Part shown: one piece after another, positions 51,702 through 60,937 of the stretch | How positions within the stretch are numbered: the first letter of the stretch is position 1 | How the letters are laid out: the number at the start of each line of letters is the position of its first letter | Assembly: GCA_902556405.1 (NCBI GenBank) | Contig: CACDWF010000002.1 | Coordinates: forward strand, 62,001-126,000 | DNA length: 64,000 bases | Source: an uncultured Alphaproteobacteria bacterium | GTDB taxonomy: Bacteria > Pseudomonadota > Alphaproteobacteria > Rhodobacterales > Rhodobacteraceae | Reading direction: 5' to 3' | Made by a program: the position numbers and the translations under genes | Notes under the pieces: model-generated | Told to the model about the DNA's origin: nothing | Database searches by the model: none | The model's input: the letters and a program-made list of their open reading frames with translations, nothing else

Positions 51702-52766
51702 ATGTCAGATACAAATTTGGATATAGAAAAACTAAAAAACCTCCAGTTTAAAATAATGAAAGATGTTGCAGCATCAGCGTTAATCCCGCTTATGAGAATA
51801 GGAGATCAGTTAGGGCTCTTCCAAAAACTTTCGGAATTGGGGCCTATAAATTCAAAAAAATTTGCTGAAGAGGCCAGAGTTGATGAGCGCTATTTGAGAG
51901 AATGGCTATATGCGCTATCGGCTACTGACTTTGTCTCTTACGATGGAGAAAAAGAAGAATTTTCTCTATCACCTGAACAAAGAGCAGTTTTTGCTGACGA
52001 ACAAGGGCCAGCAAACATGATGGGAGCGTATGAAGTTCTAGCCGGACAAGTTTATGCGGAGGAGAAAGTGTTAGAGGCTTTTAAAACAGGAAATGGTGTA
52101 GCCTATGAAAATGCATGCCCTCTGTGTTTTACCGGAACTGCTAGATTTTTCAAACCATCTTATCAGGTAAATCTTATAAAAAAATGGCTTCCAATGATTG
52201 ATGGTTTTGAGGAAAAAATGAAGTTGGGAGGAAGTTTTGCTGATGTGGGCTGTGGCCATGGGTTGTCTACTTTGATGGTGGCACAAGCGTTTCCAGAGGC
52301 AAGCGTCTTTGGCTTTGATTTTCATGAACCATCAATAATTGAGGCAAAAAAACTAGCTGACAATGCTGGAAGTTCAGAGAAAATTAGTTATGAGATAGCT
52401 GACGCTAAAAGCTACTCAGGCAATTACGATTATATCGCTTTTTTTGATTGCCTTCATGATATGGGTGATCCCGTAGGGGCAGCAAAATATGCCTACGATC
52501 GCTTAAACGATGGTGGAGCTGTAATTCTCATTGAGCCAACAGCAAATGACAAGCCAGAGGAGAATTTCAATATATATGGACAGATGTATTATTCATTTTC
52601 AACCATGGGTTGTATCCCAGTTTCTAAATCTCAGGAGGTAGGCTTAGCCTTAGGTGCTCAGGCTGGACCTGCTAAACTAATTGAGGTTTTAGAAAAGGCA
52701 GGCTTTAAGGACTGCAAGATAGTCAAAAAAAATGCAACGAATATGGTTTTAGAGGCGAGAAAATAA
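51702..52766 (+). CDS. Two-domain SAM-dependent methyltransferase
   Basis: A 354-residue protein with an N-terminal winged-helix domain (ALIPLMRIGDQLGLFQKL, EARVDERYLREWLYALSATDFVSYDG) and a class I methyltransferase domain with GGSFADVGCGHGLSTL and later FDFHEPSII, DCLHDMGDP. This layout matches the Rv2258c-like family, whose substrates are unknown small molecules. It is last of a three-gene run and its 3' end overlaps that of the convergent MFS gene by 18 bases. Confidence 0.87.
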   Translation: MSDTNLDIEKLKNLQFKIMKDVAASALIPLMRIGDQLGLFQKLSELGPINSKKFAEEARVDERYLREWLYALSATDFVSYDGEKEEFSLSPEQRAVFADEQGPANMMGAYEVLAGQVYAEEKVLEAFKTGNGVAYENACPLCFTGTARFFKPSYQVNLIKKWLPMIDGFEEKMKLGGSFADVGCGHGLSTLMVAQAFPEASVFGFDFHEPSIIEAKKLADNAGSSEKISYEIADAKSYSGNYDYIAFFDCLHDMGDPVGAAKYAYDRLNDGGAVILIEPTANDKPEENFNIYGQMYYSFSTMGCIPVSKSQEVGLALGAQAGPAKLIEVLEKAGFKDCKIVKKNATNMVLEARK

Positions 52767-53918
52767 AAGCTTATAATTTATCATGCAAATTCCTGCTATA
52801 AAAAGCGAGCAACCTGATAAAAGCATCGCGTTTTGGTAATTTCCAAAAAAGTCGATCATTAAACCAGAAACGTATGGCCCAATAATCTGGCCGATGCTAA
52901 AGGTAGTAGTTAAAAAAGCTACAGCAAATGTTATTGATCCAGCGTGCCTTATCTTTCCCTCCATTAACACCAAACCTACGATGCCAACAACACCAAATCC
53001 ATATGCCACGCAGGCAAATAATGAAGCACCAATTCCTTCAAAAAAATACAATGTAAGTATACCTGAAGAACAGGTTAGGCATGATAGGGCCAGAGATATA
53101 TGATTACCAGTAATTTTACTGATAGATTGCCAGATGAAAATGGCTGGCATAGCAGCAATCCCAACGAAGATCCAACTCGTATGCTGAATGTTCTCTAATG
53201 CAGGAGTGTTGACCGCCAAAGCTGCGATAAAGGTACCAAAAATAATATAGCCAAACCCAAAAAATAAGTAACCTACTGAGATACCGACGAAGCCTAAACA
53301 GAGTTTATTCGACTGAGAGGTCTGATCAATGCTTGCTTCTGAACCTACTTCTAGTGGACTTGAAATGATCGGTATAGTTAAAACCAAGCAAATCAACGCT
53401 ATCACAAACCATTGGTAGTACCACTGCAAGTCAAACATAGAGCAGATCCATACAGCTATAGCACTTAAAAACATTCCAACACCAAAACCCGATATATGAG
53501 CTAAACGAAGATCTATACGACCGGTAACTGTAATCTGAGAAAAAATTAGATTTGTCGCAATAACTAACCCAATTGCACCTGAAATTCCCTGGAGGAATCT
53601 TAATAGAATAAATAAGTAAAAATCACTAGTTGAACCCATAAGGCCAAGTGTCATAATGGAAACTACAACCGATAGATAAAGCGTAAGCCTTTGTTTGTTT
53701 GCAAAAGAATAAACAAGGGGAATGATCGAACCAATTAGATATCCCAAATAGTTAGAAGAAGCTATCAAGCCGATATCTGCAGAAGAAATATTAAGAGTAT
53801 TCTGCATGTAGGGAATTATAGGAGTATAGGCAAACCTGCCTAAGCCGCCAGTAATTGCCACAACACAAATTCCTACCAGTGCCAATCTAAACTGTGAATT
53901 AGTTGTTAAAAATGACAT
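52749..53918 (-). CDS. YbfB/YjiJ family MFS transporter
   Basis: A 389-residue inner membrane carrier with about twelve spans. The start GICVVAITGGLGRFAYTPIIPYMQNTLNISSADIGLIASSNYLGYLIGSI is the hallmark of the YbfB/YjiJ family of the major facilitator superfamily, with a conserved arginine-phenylalanine-tyrosine pattern in the first span. Substrates are not established. It stands alone, with overlapping 3' end to the methyltransferase gene. Confidence 0.88.
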   Translation of the reverse strand: MSFLTTNSQFRLALVGICVVAITGGLGRFAYTPIIPYMQNTLNISSADIGLIASSNYLGYLIGSIIPLVYSFANKQRLTLYLSVVVSIMTLGLMGSTSDFYLFILLRFLQGISGAIGLVIATNLIFSQITVTGRIDLRLAHISGFGVGMFLSAIAVWICSMFDLQWYYQWFVIALICLVLTIPIISSPLEVGSEASIDQTSQSNKLCLGFVGISVGYLFFGFGYIIFGTFIAALAVNTPALENIQHTSWIFVGIAAMPAIFIWQSISKITGNHISLALSCLTCSSGILTLYFFEGIGASLFACVAYGFGVVGIVGLVLMEGKIRHAGSITFAVAFLTTTFSIGQIIGPYVSGLMIDFFGNYQNAMLLSGCSLFIAGICMINYKLLFSRL

Positions 53919-53994
53919 TTCTTTTTATAGTTCCTATGATTGAATATAGCTTTTCTTACGCCTAAAGAATATGCAAACAAAAGGATAGCCATAA

Positions 53995-56157
53995 ATGATT
54001 AGTGCGGAAAGTTTTTTTGAAAGAGACCTGGTTCTCATCGGAGCGGGGCATACAAATTGTCTGTTTTTGAAAATGTGGGCAATGAAGAGTAATCCTTCTA
54101 TTCGAGTGACACTAATAAATCCAGATCCTATTTCCTCTTATACCGGCATGCTACCTGCTCTGGTAGCTGGTTTATGTGCCAAATCAGATGCTCAAATAAA
54201 TTTATTCAGTTTGTGTAGAGCTACAGAAACAAGATTAATTATCGATACTGTTAAAAAAATCGATAAGAAAAAAAGTCAAATTATGTGTAAGACTGGGAGG
54301 ATTGTAAACTTTGATCTCCTATCCATAAATATTGGATCTAACTCCGTCCCTTTAATAAATGGGTTTAAAAAATTTGGATGCAGTGTTCGGCCTCTAGCTG
54401 CATTTCAAGAGCGTTGGGAAAACTTTTTGGAGTCCATTAATGAAAAATCGTCTCCGGTTATTTGTGTTGTTGGGGGAGGCCTAGCAGCAATTGAGTTGAG
54501 TTTCGCGATGGATATACGATTGAAAAAGACTGAATTAGAAGATTTCAAGATTAAAATTTTTGAAAGTGGTAAAGCTTTTGAAAAATTGAGCCCAAATCAG
54601 CAAAGATATTTGAAAAACAAAGCCAAGCTACGAAAAATTGAAATAATTGAAAACACTACTATAAAAGAAGTTTCAAATAATGGATTAATACAAGAAAACG
54701 GTAACTTGGTTCATGCAAATTTTATTATTTCTTGTATAGGACCTCAACCAAATGATTTGTTTAAAAAGTCAAAAATTGAAAACAAAGATGGATATGTTTG
54801 CGTCGACGAAACGCTAAGAGTTATAGGTTTTCAAAATGCGTTTGCAGTTGGTGATTGTGCACATTTCCCTTCTAAAGCTGTAGATAAGTCAGGAGTTTAT
54901 GCAGTTAGGCAAGCACCAATTCTTTATAAAAATATCCTTAAGCTTTTTAAGAACAAGCAGCTAATTCGATTTAAACCTCAAAGTGATTATTTAAAGCTGA
55001 TTGTCTATGAAGGTGGATCAGCGATTTTTCTTAGAAATGGGGTTGCCTTTTCAGCAAAATGGGTTTGGGCATTAAAAAGTTTTATCGATAAAAAGTTTAT
55101 AAAGAATTTTAAAAAACTCAGTGAGACGGTCACTAAAGATATGGAAAACGCGCGAAGCAATAACCAAAAAATGCTTTGTGGTGGCTGTGGCTCGAAAGTC
55201 GGAAATGTTATTTTGGAGTCTTCATTAAGAAAGTTATCAGATCCTAGCTCAAAACATATTGTTAGTAAAATAGGAGATGACGCAGCAATTATAAAATTTA
55301 ATTCCTTGTTTCAAGCTTTGACGACCGATCATCTTAGGTCATTCACAAAGGATGCATGGCTTCAAAGTAAAATAACGGCGACTCACGCTTTGGGTGATAT
55401 TTGGGCAATGGGATCCAATCCCGAAATCGCTCTCACAAATATTATTATTCCAGAGTCCTCCAACGACATACAAAAGCGAACAATCGAAGAAATTATAGAT
55501 GGGGCCAATAGTGTTTTTGGTGCTGAGGGAGTAAAGATAGTGGGCGGTCATACCTCTTTAGGAAAAGAGCTAGTGATCGGGTTCACGTTGGGAGGTTTTT
55601 CCAAAAACCAACCTAAGACTGTCGATAAGGCAAGCGTAGGTGATCAAATAATATTAACAAAACCATTAGGCTCTGGAGTTTTATTGGCAGGGGAAATGCG
55701 TTTTGAAGGTGAAGGGCAGGATCTAAAAAATCTTTTTGATGCAATGTCTAAGTCACAAAGTTCTATCGCAAATGTGTTGAGGAAAGTTGCAAACTCGATG
55801 ACGGATATCACTGGATTTGGCTTAGGTGGCCACCTTCTAAACATAGTTTCAAAGTCTAACGTAGGAGCAAAACTATATTTGGATCAGATACCAGTATACC
55901 CTGGTGCCAATAATCTAATAGCCAAAGATATTAGGTCTTCGATTTTCGAGAACAATTATATGTATTCTGAGAGAATGATTATTAAAACAACAGCGAATAC
56001 AGATATCCTTTTTGATCCCCAAACATCCGGTCCATTACTTGCTACCGTTCCGAAGAGCAAAGTAAAGGGTATTATTACATCTGGTGAAGAGTTGGGTTTT
56101 GAGTTTAAAGTAATAGGCGAATTGACAAATGGAAAGCCCTACATAGAGGTATTATAG
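53995..56157 (+). CDS. selD: SelD, selenophosphate synthetase fused to a flavin oxidoreductase
   Basis: A 720-residue two-domain protein. Residues 1 to about 385 form a pyridine nucleotide-disulfide oxidoreductase/NADH dehydrogenase-like domain (LIGAGHTNCLFLKM at residue 15, VVGGGLAAIELSF, NAFAVGDCAHFP), the TIGR03169 type. Residues about 393-720 are selenide, water dikinase, which makes selenophosphate from selenide and ATP. The active-site motif LCGGCGSK contains Cys398 and Lys401, matching Cys17 and Lys20 of the enteric enzyme; Ser400 replaces its non-essential Cys19. Fusion of these domains is known in other bacteria; the flavin part may supply reduced selenium. Its 3' end overlaps that of mnmH. 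Confidence 0.93.
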   Translation: MISAESFFERDLVLIGAGHTNCLFLKMWAMKSNPSIRVTLINPDPISSYTGMLPALVAGLCAKSDAQINLFSLCRATETRLIIDTVKKIDKKKSQIMCKTGRIVNFDLLSINIGSNSVPLINGFKKFGCSVRPLAAFQERWENFLESINEKSSPVICVVGGGLAAIELSFAMDIRLKKTELEDFKIKIFESGKAFEKLSPNQQRYLKNKAKLRKIEIIENTTIKEVSNNGLIQENGNLVHANFIISCIGPQPNDLFKKSKIENKDGYVCVDETLRVIGFQNAFAVGDCAHFPSKAVDKSGVYAVRQAPILYKNILKLFKNKQLIRFKPQSDYLKLIVYEGGSAIFLRNGVAFSAKWVWALKSFIDKKFIKNFKKLSETVTKDMENARSNNQKMLCGGCGSKVGNVILESSLRKLSDPSSKHIVSKIGDDAAIIKFNSLFQALTTDHLRSFTKDAWLQSKITATHALGDIWAMGSNPEIALTNIIIPESSNDIQKRTIEEIIDGANSVFGAEGVKIVGGHTSLGKELVIGFTLGGFSKNQPKTVDKASVGDQIILTKPLGSGVLLAGEMRFEGEGQDLKNLFDAMSKSQSSIANVLRKVANSMTDITGFGLGGHLLNIVSKSNVGAKLYLDQIPVYPGANNLIAKDIRSSIFENNYMYSERMIIKTTANTDILFDPQTSGPLLATVPKSKVKGIITSGEELGFEFKVIGELTNGKPYIEVL

Positions 56158-57216
56158 AGTGTTCATTCTATTATTTGCTGTTTGTAATATTCTATCCACC
56201 ATTAAACTTAGCCCCTTTTTGGAAATATCATCTAATCTTAGGGTAGCAAATACTTCTTTTTCCTCTCTTAAGAGTCCCCGTTTGTATCTGGGGTCATAAT
56301 GCTTTTCTATCAATTGTTTTGCGAGTTCAATAAACTCTTTATTTTTCGCCATTTGTAACCAACTTTCTACAACTTTACGTCCAGCTATGGTCGAGAGGCT
56401 CGTAATCTGTTTTTCTAATAAATCTAGATCACGTGTTATTTCTGAATATTCTTCAACTAAAAATTGTGCCCTCTGTTCAACTGCAGCCGATATTTCAATT
56501 TGTGGAGAGCTTTTCATTAACTTCCAAAATTCTTTAGGTATATGCAAGTTTCCAATTTTATTGGATTCTGCTTCAACAAATATAGGTTCACCAGTTTTGA
56601 GATTTTTTACTTTATCATAAATCAAAGTTTCGAATAATTTTTGAGATGGTTGTTTCTGACCTTGTGATCCAAATACTGACCCTTTATGATTAGCTAGGCT
56701 TTCCAAGTCGATCGTTTGCCCATTTCTTTCTTCTATTAAATTAAGCATTTTTGTTTTTGCTGTACCCGTATTACCCGTTATTAGTATTAGAAAGTAATTT
56801 TCTATATTGTTATTTAGGAATTCACCGACATGTTTTCGAAATGATTTATAGCCTCCATCCACTACTCCTACATTCCATCCTATTTGGTCAAGTACAGTTG
56901 CAAAGGCATAGGATCGCTGTCCACCTCGCCAACAGTAGATTAAAGGGAGCCAATCTCGTTTTTTTTCTCGAATATTCTCTTTTAAATGATTTGAAATGTT
57001 TTCTGAGATAAGAGCAGCACCTAATTTTTTTGCTTCAAACTTACTATTTTGCTTATATATGGTGCCTACCATCTCACGCTCTTTATCAGAAAGAACCGGT
57101 AAATTAATTGCGCCAGGTATATGATCAACCTCATACTCGGATGGCGACCGAACATCTATTACATCATCGAGTTTTTTCAAGTCGATAGCGGAAAAACTTA
57201 TACGTTTAATTGCCAT
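56152..57216 (-). CDS. mnmH: tRNA 2-selenouridine synthase
   Basis: A protein of about 354 residues that replaces sulfur by selenium in 2-thiouridine at the wobble base of tRNAs, using selenophosphate from SelD. The N-terminal rhodanese domain (VIDVRSPSEYEVDHIPGAINLP) carries the catalytic cysteine in LIYCWRGGQRS; the P-loop domain follows (ITGNTGTAKTKML). The Walker A motif shows alanine where the final glycine is usual (GTAKT rather than GTGKT). ATG 57216 is preferred because homology starts there; ATG 57252 would add 12 residues. It converges on selD with a six-base overlap. Confidence 0.92.
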   Translation of the reverse strand: MAIKRISFSAIDLKKLDDVIDVRSPSEYEVDHIPGAINLPVLSDKEREMVGTIYKQNSKFEAKKLGAALISENISNHLKENIREKKRDWLPLIYCWRGGQRSYAFATVLDQIGWNVGVVDGGYKSFRKHVGEFLNNNIENYFLILITGNTGTAKTKMLNLIEERNGQTIDLESLANHKGSVFGSQGQKQPSQKLFETLIYDKVKNLKTGEPIFVEAESNKIGNLHIPKEFWKLMKSSPQIEISAAVEQRAQFLVEEYSEITRDLDLLEKQITSLSTIAGRKVVESWLQMAKNKEFIELAKQLIEKHYDPRYKRGLLREEKEVFATLRLDDISKKGLSLMVDRILQTANNRMNTL

Positions 57217-57308
57217 ATCTTTATTAATGCCTCTTTTAAAATCTTTCAACATGATGTGCTGCTATTAGATTAGTATTAACTTAGGCGAAAAAATTGGAGG
57301 ATACAAAA

Positions 57309-57845
57309 ATGTTTTCAAATTTACGAAGAGTTGTAACTGGAAATGATGCAAGTGGAAAATCGTTGATAACGTTTGATGGCCCACCCCCTGCGTCCTATGA
57401 AATGGGTGCAGGAGGACTTTATGAATTATGGGACTCTGCAGGAAATGGCCTAAATTCGAAGGATAATCTTGATCGTGGGCTAGGAAAAGTAGTTCTCGGT
57501 CCACAATCTGGGGGAGTAAAATTTCGGTATTTCGCAATAGCGCCAACTCCAGAGGGGATCTCGAATGATGAGTTAAATAAAATGTTTGCTAAAGTATTTG
57601 GAGATATTAATGCGGCCGATGATCGTGTGGATGTAACTCGGCATCCTGGAATGCATAAAACTAAAACATTGGACTATATAATCCTCCTTAAAGGAACTGC
57701 TAAATTAATTCTAGATAATGATGAAACCGATCTTAAGCCCTTTGATGTTTTAGTACAAAGGTCTACTAACCATGCTTGGGTATGCACCAGTCAGGACCCT
57801 GCTTTATTCATAGCTGTACTTATAGCAACCGAAGTAGATATCTAA
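57309..57845 (+). CDS. Cupin domain protein
   Basis: A protein of about 178 residues. Cupin motif 1 is RHPGMHKTKTLDYIILLKGTAKLIL and motif 2 is DLKPFDVLVQRSTNHAWV; the histidines and glutamate-like positions could bind iron or another metal. The N-terminal region (LRRVVTGNDASGKSLITFDG) is shared by a subgroup of cupins linked to small-molecule catabolism. GGAGG nine bases upstream supports ATG 57309. It lies 100 bases upstream of a TRAP transporter operon and may belong to the same pathway. Confidence 0.78.
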   Translation: MFSNLRRVVTGNDASGKSLITFDGPPPASYEMGAGGLYELWDSAGNGLNSKDNLDRGLGKVVLGPQSGGVKFRYFAIAPTPEGISNDELNKMFAKVFGDINAADDRVDVTRHPGMHKTKTLDYIILLKGTAKLILDNDETDLKPFDVLVQRSTNHAWVCTSQDPALFIAVLIATEVDI

Positions 57846-57949
57846 ATCACCCTTCCTTTTGGTTTTATTGAATGAAGATTTGTTTTTACATTGTGTCAAT
57901 TTGTCGCTAACTTTTTAAATATAAGAACAAATATAAAAGGGGGAGAACG

Positions 57950-59011
57950 ATGAAAAAACTAATTTTTGGAATTTTTTCTGTAGTAATCATTTCTATTACT
58001 TCACATCTAGCGGTAGCTAAAGAGATAAGTGTTACTTATGTTGCTGGACATCCACCGGTATTCAGATGGGTGAAACACGTAAACCAAACATTTATTCCAG
58101 CCGTGAACAAATCTTTGGAGGGTAGCGGCCATTCTATTAAATGGAGTGAGCAATATGGGGGTTCCTTGGCAAAGGTTGGAGATGAGCTTGAAGCGGTTGA
58201 AGAAGGGTTGGCTGAGTTAGGAGGAATATCAAGTTTATTTGACCCTGCTAAACTAGCGGTGCAAAACGTCACTTATTATTCTCCTTTTGTTTCAAGTAAC
58301 GTTGACAAAGTATCCGAGTTAATGACAAGAATGCAGTTCGAGAACAAAGATATGAAGGCAGCTTGGGAAGCGAATGGATTAATTCAGCTAGGTGGTTCAA
58401 TTGCAATCGATGATTACTTACTAATGACTACATTTCCCGTTAACTCAATCGATGATTTGAAAGGTAGGAAAATTGGCGCTCCTGGACCCGCAGTTACTTG
58501 GTTGAAAGGTACTGGTGCTGTTGGTGTGTCTGGTAATTTAACAACATATAACAATGAGATTAAAGCTGGGGTTTATGATGGCGTTATAGTTTTCGCCTCA
58601 GCAGCGCTACCAGGAAAATTGCATGAAGTAGCCCCCTATATCACCAAAATGGGATTTGGAGCGCAATATGCGGGCTCTATTGCCGCTAATAAAGATTGGT
58701 TTGAGTCACAACCACAAATAGTCCAAAAAGCTTTAATTGATGCAGGAGAAACTTATCGGGTTGCCTATCAAAAAGATCTCGGGGCGTCGGTAGCTAAGTT
58801 TCTTTCAATTATGGAGTCGCAGGGAGCAAAAATATCTGAGGCCAGTGACAGTATGAGAGAAAGGTGGGCTGCTGGTATGGATAATGTAGCCATGGAATGG
58901 GCAAAAAAGCTAGATTCTTCTGGTGTGAATGGAACTGCAGTTCTAAAAGCCTATATGGACACGATGAGGTCAGCTGGTGCTAACCCAGTACGTAACTGGG
59001 ATAAAGAGTAG
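57950..59011 (+). CDS. dctP: TRAP transporter substrate-binding protein
   Basis: A 353-residue periplasmic binding protein of a tripartite ATP-independent periplasmic transporter. The signal peptide is residues 1-24 (ending AVAKE). The DctP-type fold has WSEQYGGSLAKVGDELEAVEEGLAELG near the start and the GRKIGAPGPAVTWLKGTGAVGVSG region with the ligand-binding segment. The specific carboxylate bound cannot be deduced. A strong GGGGGAG lies before the ATG. A putative stem-loop separates it from dctQ. Confidence 0.9.
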   Translation: MKKLIFGIFSVVIISITSHLAVAKEISVTYVAGHPPVFRWVKHVNQTFIPAVNKSLEGSGHSIKWSEQYGGSLAKVGDELEAVEEGLAELGGISSLFDPAKLAVQNVTYYSPFVSSNVDKVSELMTRMQFENKDMKAAWEANGLIQLGGSIAIDDYLLMTTFPVNSIDDLKGRKIGAPGPAVTWLKGTGAVGVSGNLTTYNNEIKAGVYDGVIVFASAALPGKLHEVAPYITKMGFGAQYAGSIAANKDWFESQPQIVQKALIDAGETYRVAYQKDLGASVAKFLSIMESQGAKISEASDSMRERWAAGMDNVAMEWAKKLDSSGVNGTAVLKAYMDTMRSAGANPVRNWDKE

Positions 59012-59020
59012 AGACGCTTT

Positions 59021-59054
59021 GAAAGAGGGTTCCCTTATATGGGGAGCCTCTTTC
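59021..59054 (+). terminator. Stem-loop between dctP and dctQ
   Basis: GAAAGAGG pairs with CCTCTTTC, extended inside by TTCCC with GGGGA across one mismatch, and a T-rich tail follows. Such partial terminators after the binding-protein gene commonly raise its expression over the permeases. Stability was not computed. Confidence 0.55.
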
Positions 59055-59073
59055 TTTCTTCCATTAATTTAAA

Positions 59074-59628
59074 ATGAAAATTGCTTATCAAAAGCTCTTT
59101 GAGAAAATAGAAATATTTTCAGATGCAATTACTCAGACGTTTAATATTGCTGGGACGTTATTGATTGTTTTTGTCATGGTTATCGTAAACATAGATGTTA
59201 TTGGACGTGAGCTATTTCTGGTTCCGGTAGCAGGGGTACCTATGATGGTATCGATGTCAATTGTTGCAATAGTATTTTTACAAACGCCTCAAACATTTAA
59301 GCAAGGTAGGCTTACACAAAATAGTGCCATACTGGATACAATTGGGAAAAAGAGTCCTGCTGCAAGATTAGGAATAGAACTTATCTTTAGCGCAGCAGCG
59401 TTCTATTTAATACTACAAATATTTTTAGCAACATTTCCTTTATTTAAAAAAGCTTGGGTGAGAAATACATATGAGGGAACTATTGGGGATTTCACAGCAC
59501 CAATTTGGCCAATCAAATTTATAATTCTCTTGGGATGTGCTTTGTTAATGGTACAAATTTTTTTATTCTTCATGAAAAAGGTTCTTGTATTTTTGCATAA
59601 AGAAGGAACAAAAAATGAGCCCATTTGA
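59074..59628 (+). CDS. dctQ: TRAP transporter small permease
   Basis: A 184-residue membrane protein with four spans, the DctQ subunit of the TRAP transporter. The segment VNIDVIGRELFLVPVAGVPMMV is the typical N-terminal region. It works with the large permease DctM to move the DctP ligand using a sodium gradient in other members. It overlaps the dctM start by 14 bases. Confidence 0.87.
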   Translation: MKIAYQKLFEKIEIFSDAITQTFNIAGTLLIVFVMVIVNIDVIGRELFLVPVAGVPMMVSMSIVAIVFLQTPQTFKQGRLTQNSAILDTIGKKSPAARLGIELIFSAAAFYLILQIFLATFPLFKKAWVRNTYEGTIGDFTAPIWPIKFIILLGCALLMVQIFLFFMKKVLVFLHKEGTKNEPI

Positions 59629-60928
59629 AATAGGTCTATATTCGCTAGGTGCAACAGTAATTTTGGTTTACCTAGGATTTTGGGTTCCATTTGCTTTAAT
59701 GCTTTCATCATACGTAGGTGTTTGGTTAATAAAAGATTCTTCTATTTTGGCAGGGAAATTATTGGCTCTAGCTGCCTCAGAAAGTATCTCAAGCTACTTC
59801 TTCGGTGTTGTACCCCTGTTCGTCTTTATGGGGAATGTAGTCTCAGCGACCGGCATGGGTGAAGATGCCTATGATGTCGCAAATCAAGCATTCAGAAAAA
59901 TAAGGGGTGGATTGGCGATTGGAACCGTTGGGGCAAACGCAGTTTTTGCTGCTATCACAGGTATCTCTATTGCATCAGCAGCAGTTTTCACAAAAATTGC
60001 TGTACCGCACATGATAAAATTTGGCTACTCTCCGAGGTTTTCGGTTGGTGTTGTAGCCGGATCTTCCGTTCTAGGAATGTTGATACCGCCAAGTTTACTC
60101 CTGATTTTATATGGGATACTAACCGAACAATCCATTGGTGATTTATTTATAGCGGCAATTATCCCTGGTATTTTATTGGCGATGGTTTTTGGTTTTGGCA
60201 TTTTGTTACTAAGTTTTTTCTGGCCATCGTTTGTTCATTCCAAAAAAGAAAATTCTAAACCAGATTTGCAGCTAATGAAACTAAGAGAGTTTTTACAAAA
60301 AGGAGCACCTTTAGTTATATTAATTGTTGTTGTTTTAGGAGGAATTTACGGAGGTTTTTTTACTCCTATAGAGGCAGGGGCCATCGGGAGTTTTGGAGCA
60401 GTATTAATTGGTTTGATCAAACGTAGATTATCGCTAGCAACTCTTTGGGAAGTTTTAGTTGAAACTGGCTATATAACGGCAGCAATCTCATTTTTAATAA
60501 TTGCGGCTCAAATGTATGCGAGAATGTTGGCGCTTTCAGGCATGCCATCAGAGTTTGGATCATTCGTTGTAAGTTCAGAATTCAGTATTATGTCTATGAT
60601 ACTTTTATATATACTCTTAGTTATTTTAATGGGAACGATACTAGATAGTGGGTCAATAATGTTAATCCTAGTTCCACTAATGTATCCGATTTTAGTCACT
60701 TTAAACATAGATCTCATCTGGTTTGGAATTGTAACGGTTATTGCGGTCGAAGTAGGTCTATTAACCCCTCCATTAGGAATTTCCGTGTTTGTAATAAAGT
60801 CATCTCTTGATGATAAGTCTATTACACTGGGCGACATCTTTATTGGCGCCTTTCCTTTTGCTATTATGATGATTGCCGTCTTGTTTTTAGTTTTAGCATT
60901 TCCACAATTGACTACATTTTTATTATAA
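59615..60928 (+). CDS. dctM: TRAP transporter large permease
   Basis: A protein of about 437 residues with about twelve membrane spans, the DctM transport subunit. VPLFVFMGNVVSATGM, GANAVFAAITGISIASAA, GSSVLGMLIPPSLLLILYG and GLLTPPLGISVFVIKS are family hallmarks. ATG 59615 is preferred to a TTG-type start at 59585 because AGAAGGAAC precedes it and the family begins there. It is followed nine bases after its stop by the cyclase-family gene. Confidence 0.93.
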   Translation: MSPFEIGLYSLGATVILVYLGFWVPFALMLSSYVGVWLIKDSSILAGKLLALAASESISSYFFGVVPLFVFMGNVVSATGMGEDAYDVANQAFRKIRGGLAIGTVGANAVFAAITGISIASAAVFTKIAVPHMIKFGYSPRFSVGVVAGSSVLGMLIPPSLLLILYGILTEQSIGDLFIAAIIPGILLAMVFGFGILLLSFFWPSFVHSKKENSKPDLQLMKLREFLQKGAPLVILIVVVLGGIYGGFFTPIEAGAIGSFGAVLIGLIKRRLSLATLWEVLVETGYITAAISFLIIAAQMYARMLALSGMPSEFGSFVVSSEFSIMSMILLYILLVILMGTILDSGSIMLILVPLMYPILVTLNIDLIWFGIVTVIAVEVGLLTPPLGISVFVIKSSLDDKSITLGDIFIGAFPFAIMMIAVLFLVLAFPQLTTFLL

Positions 60929-60937
60929 GGAGAAGTA

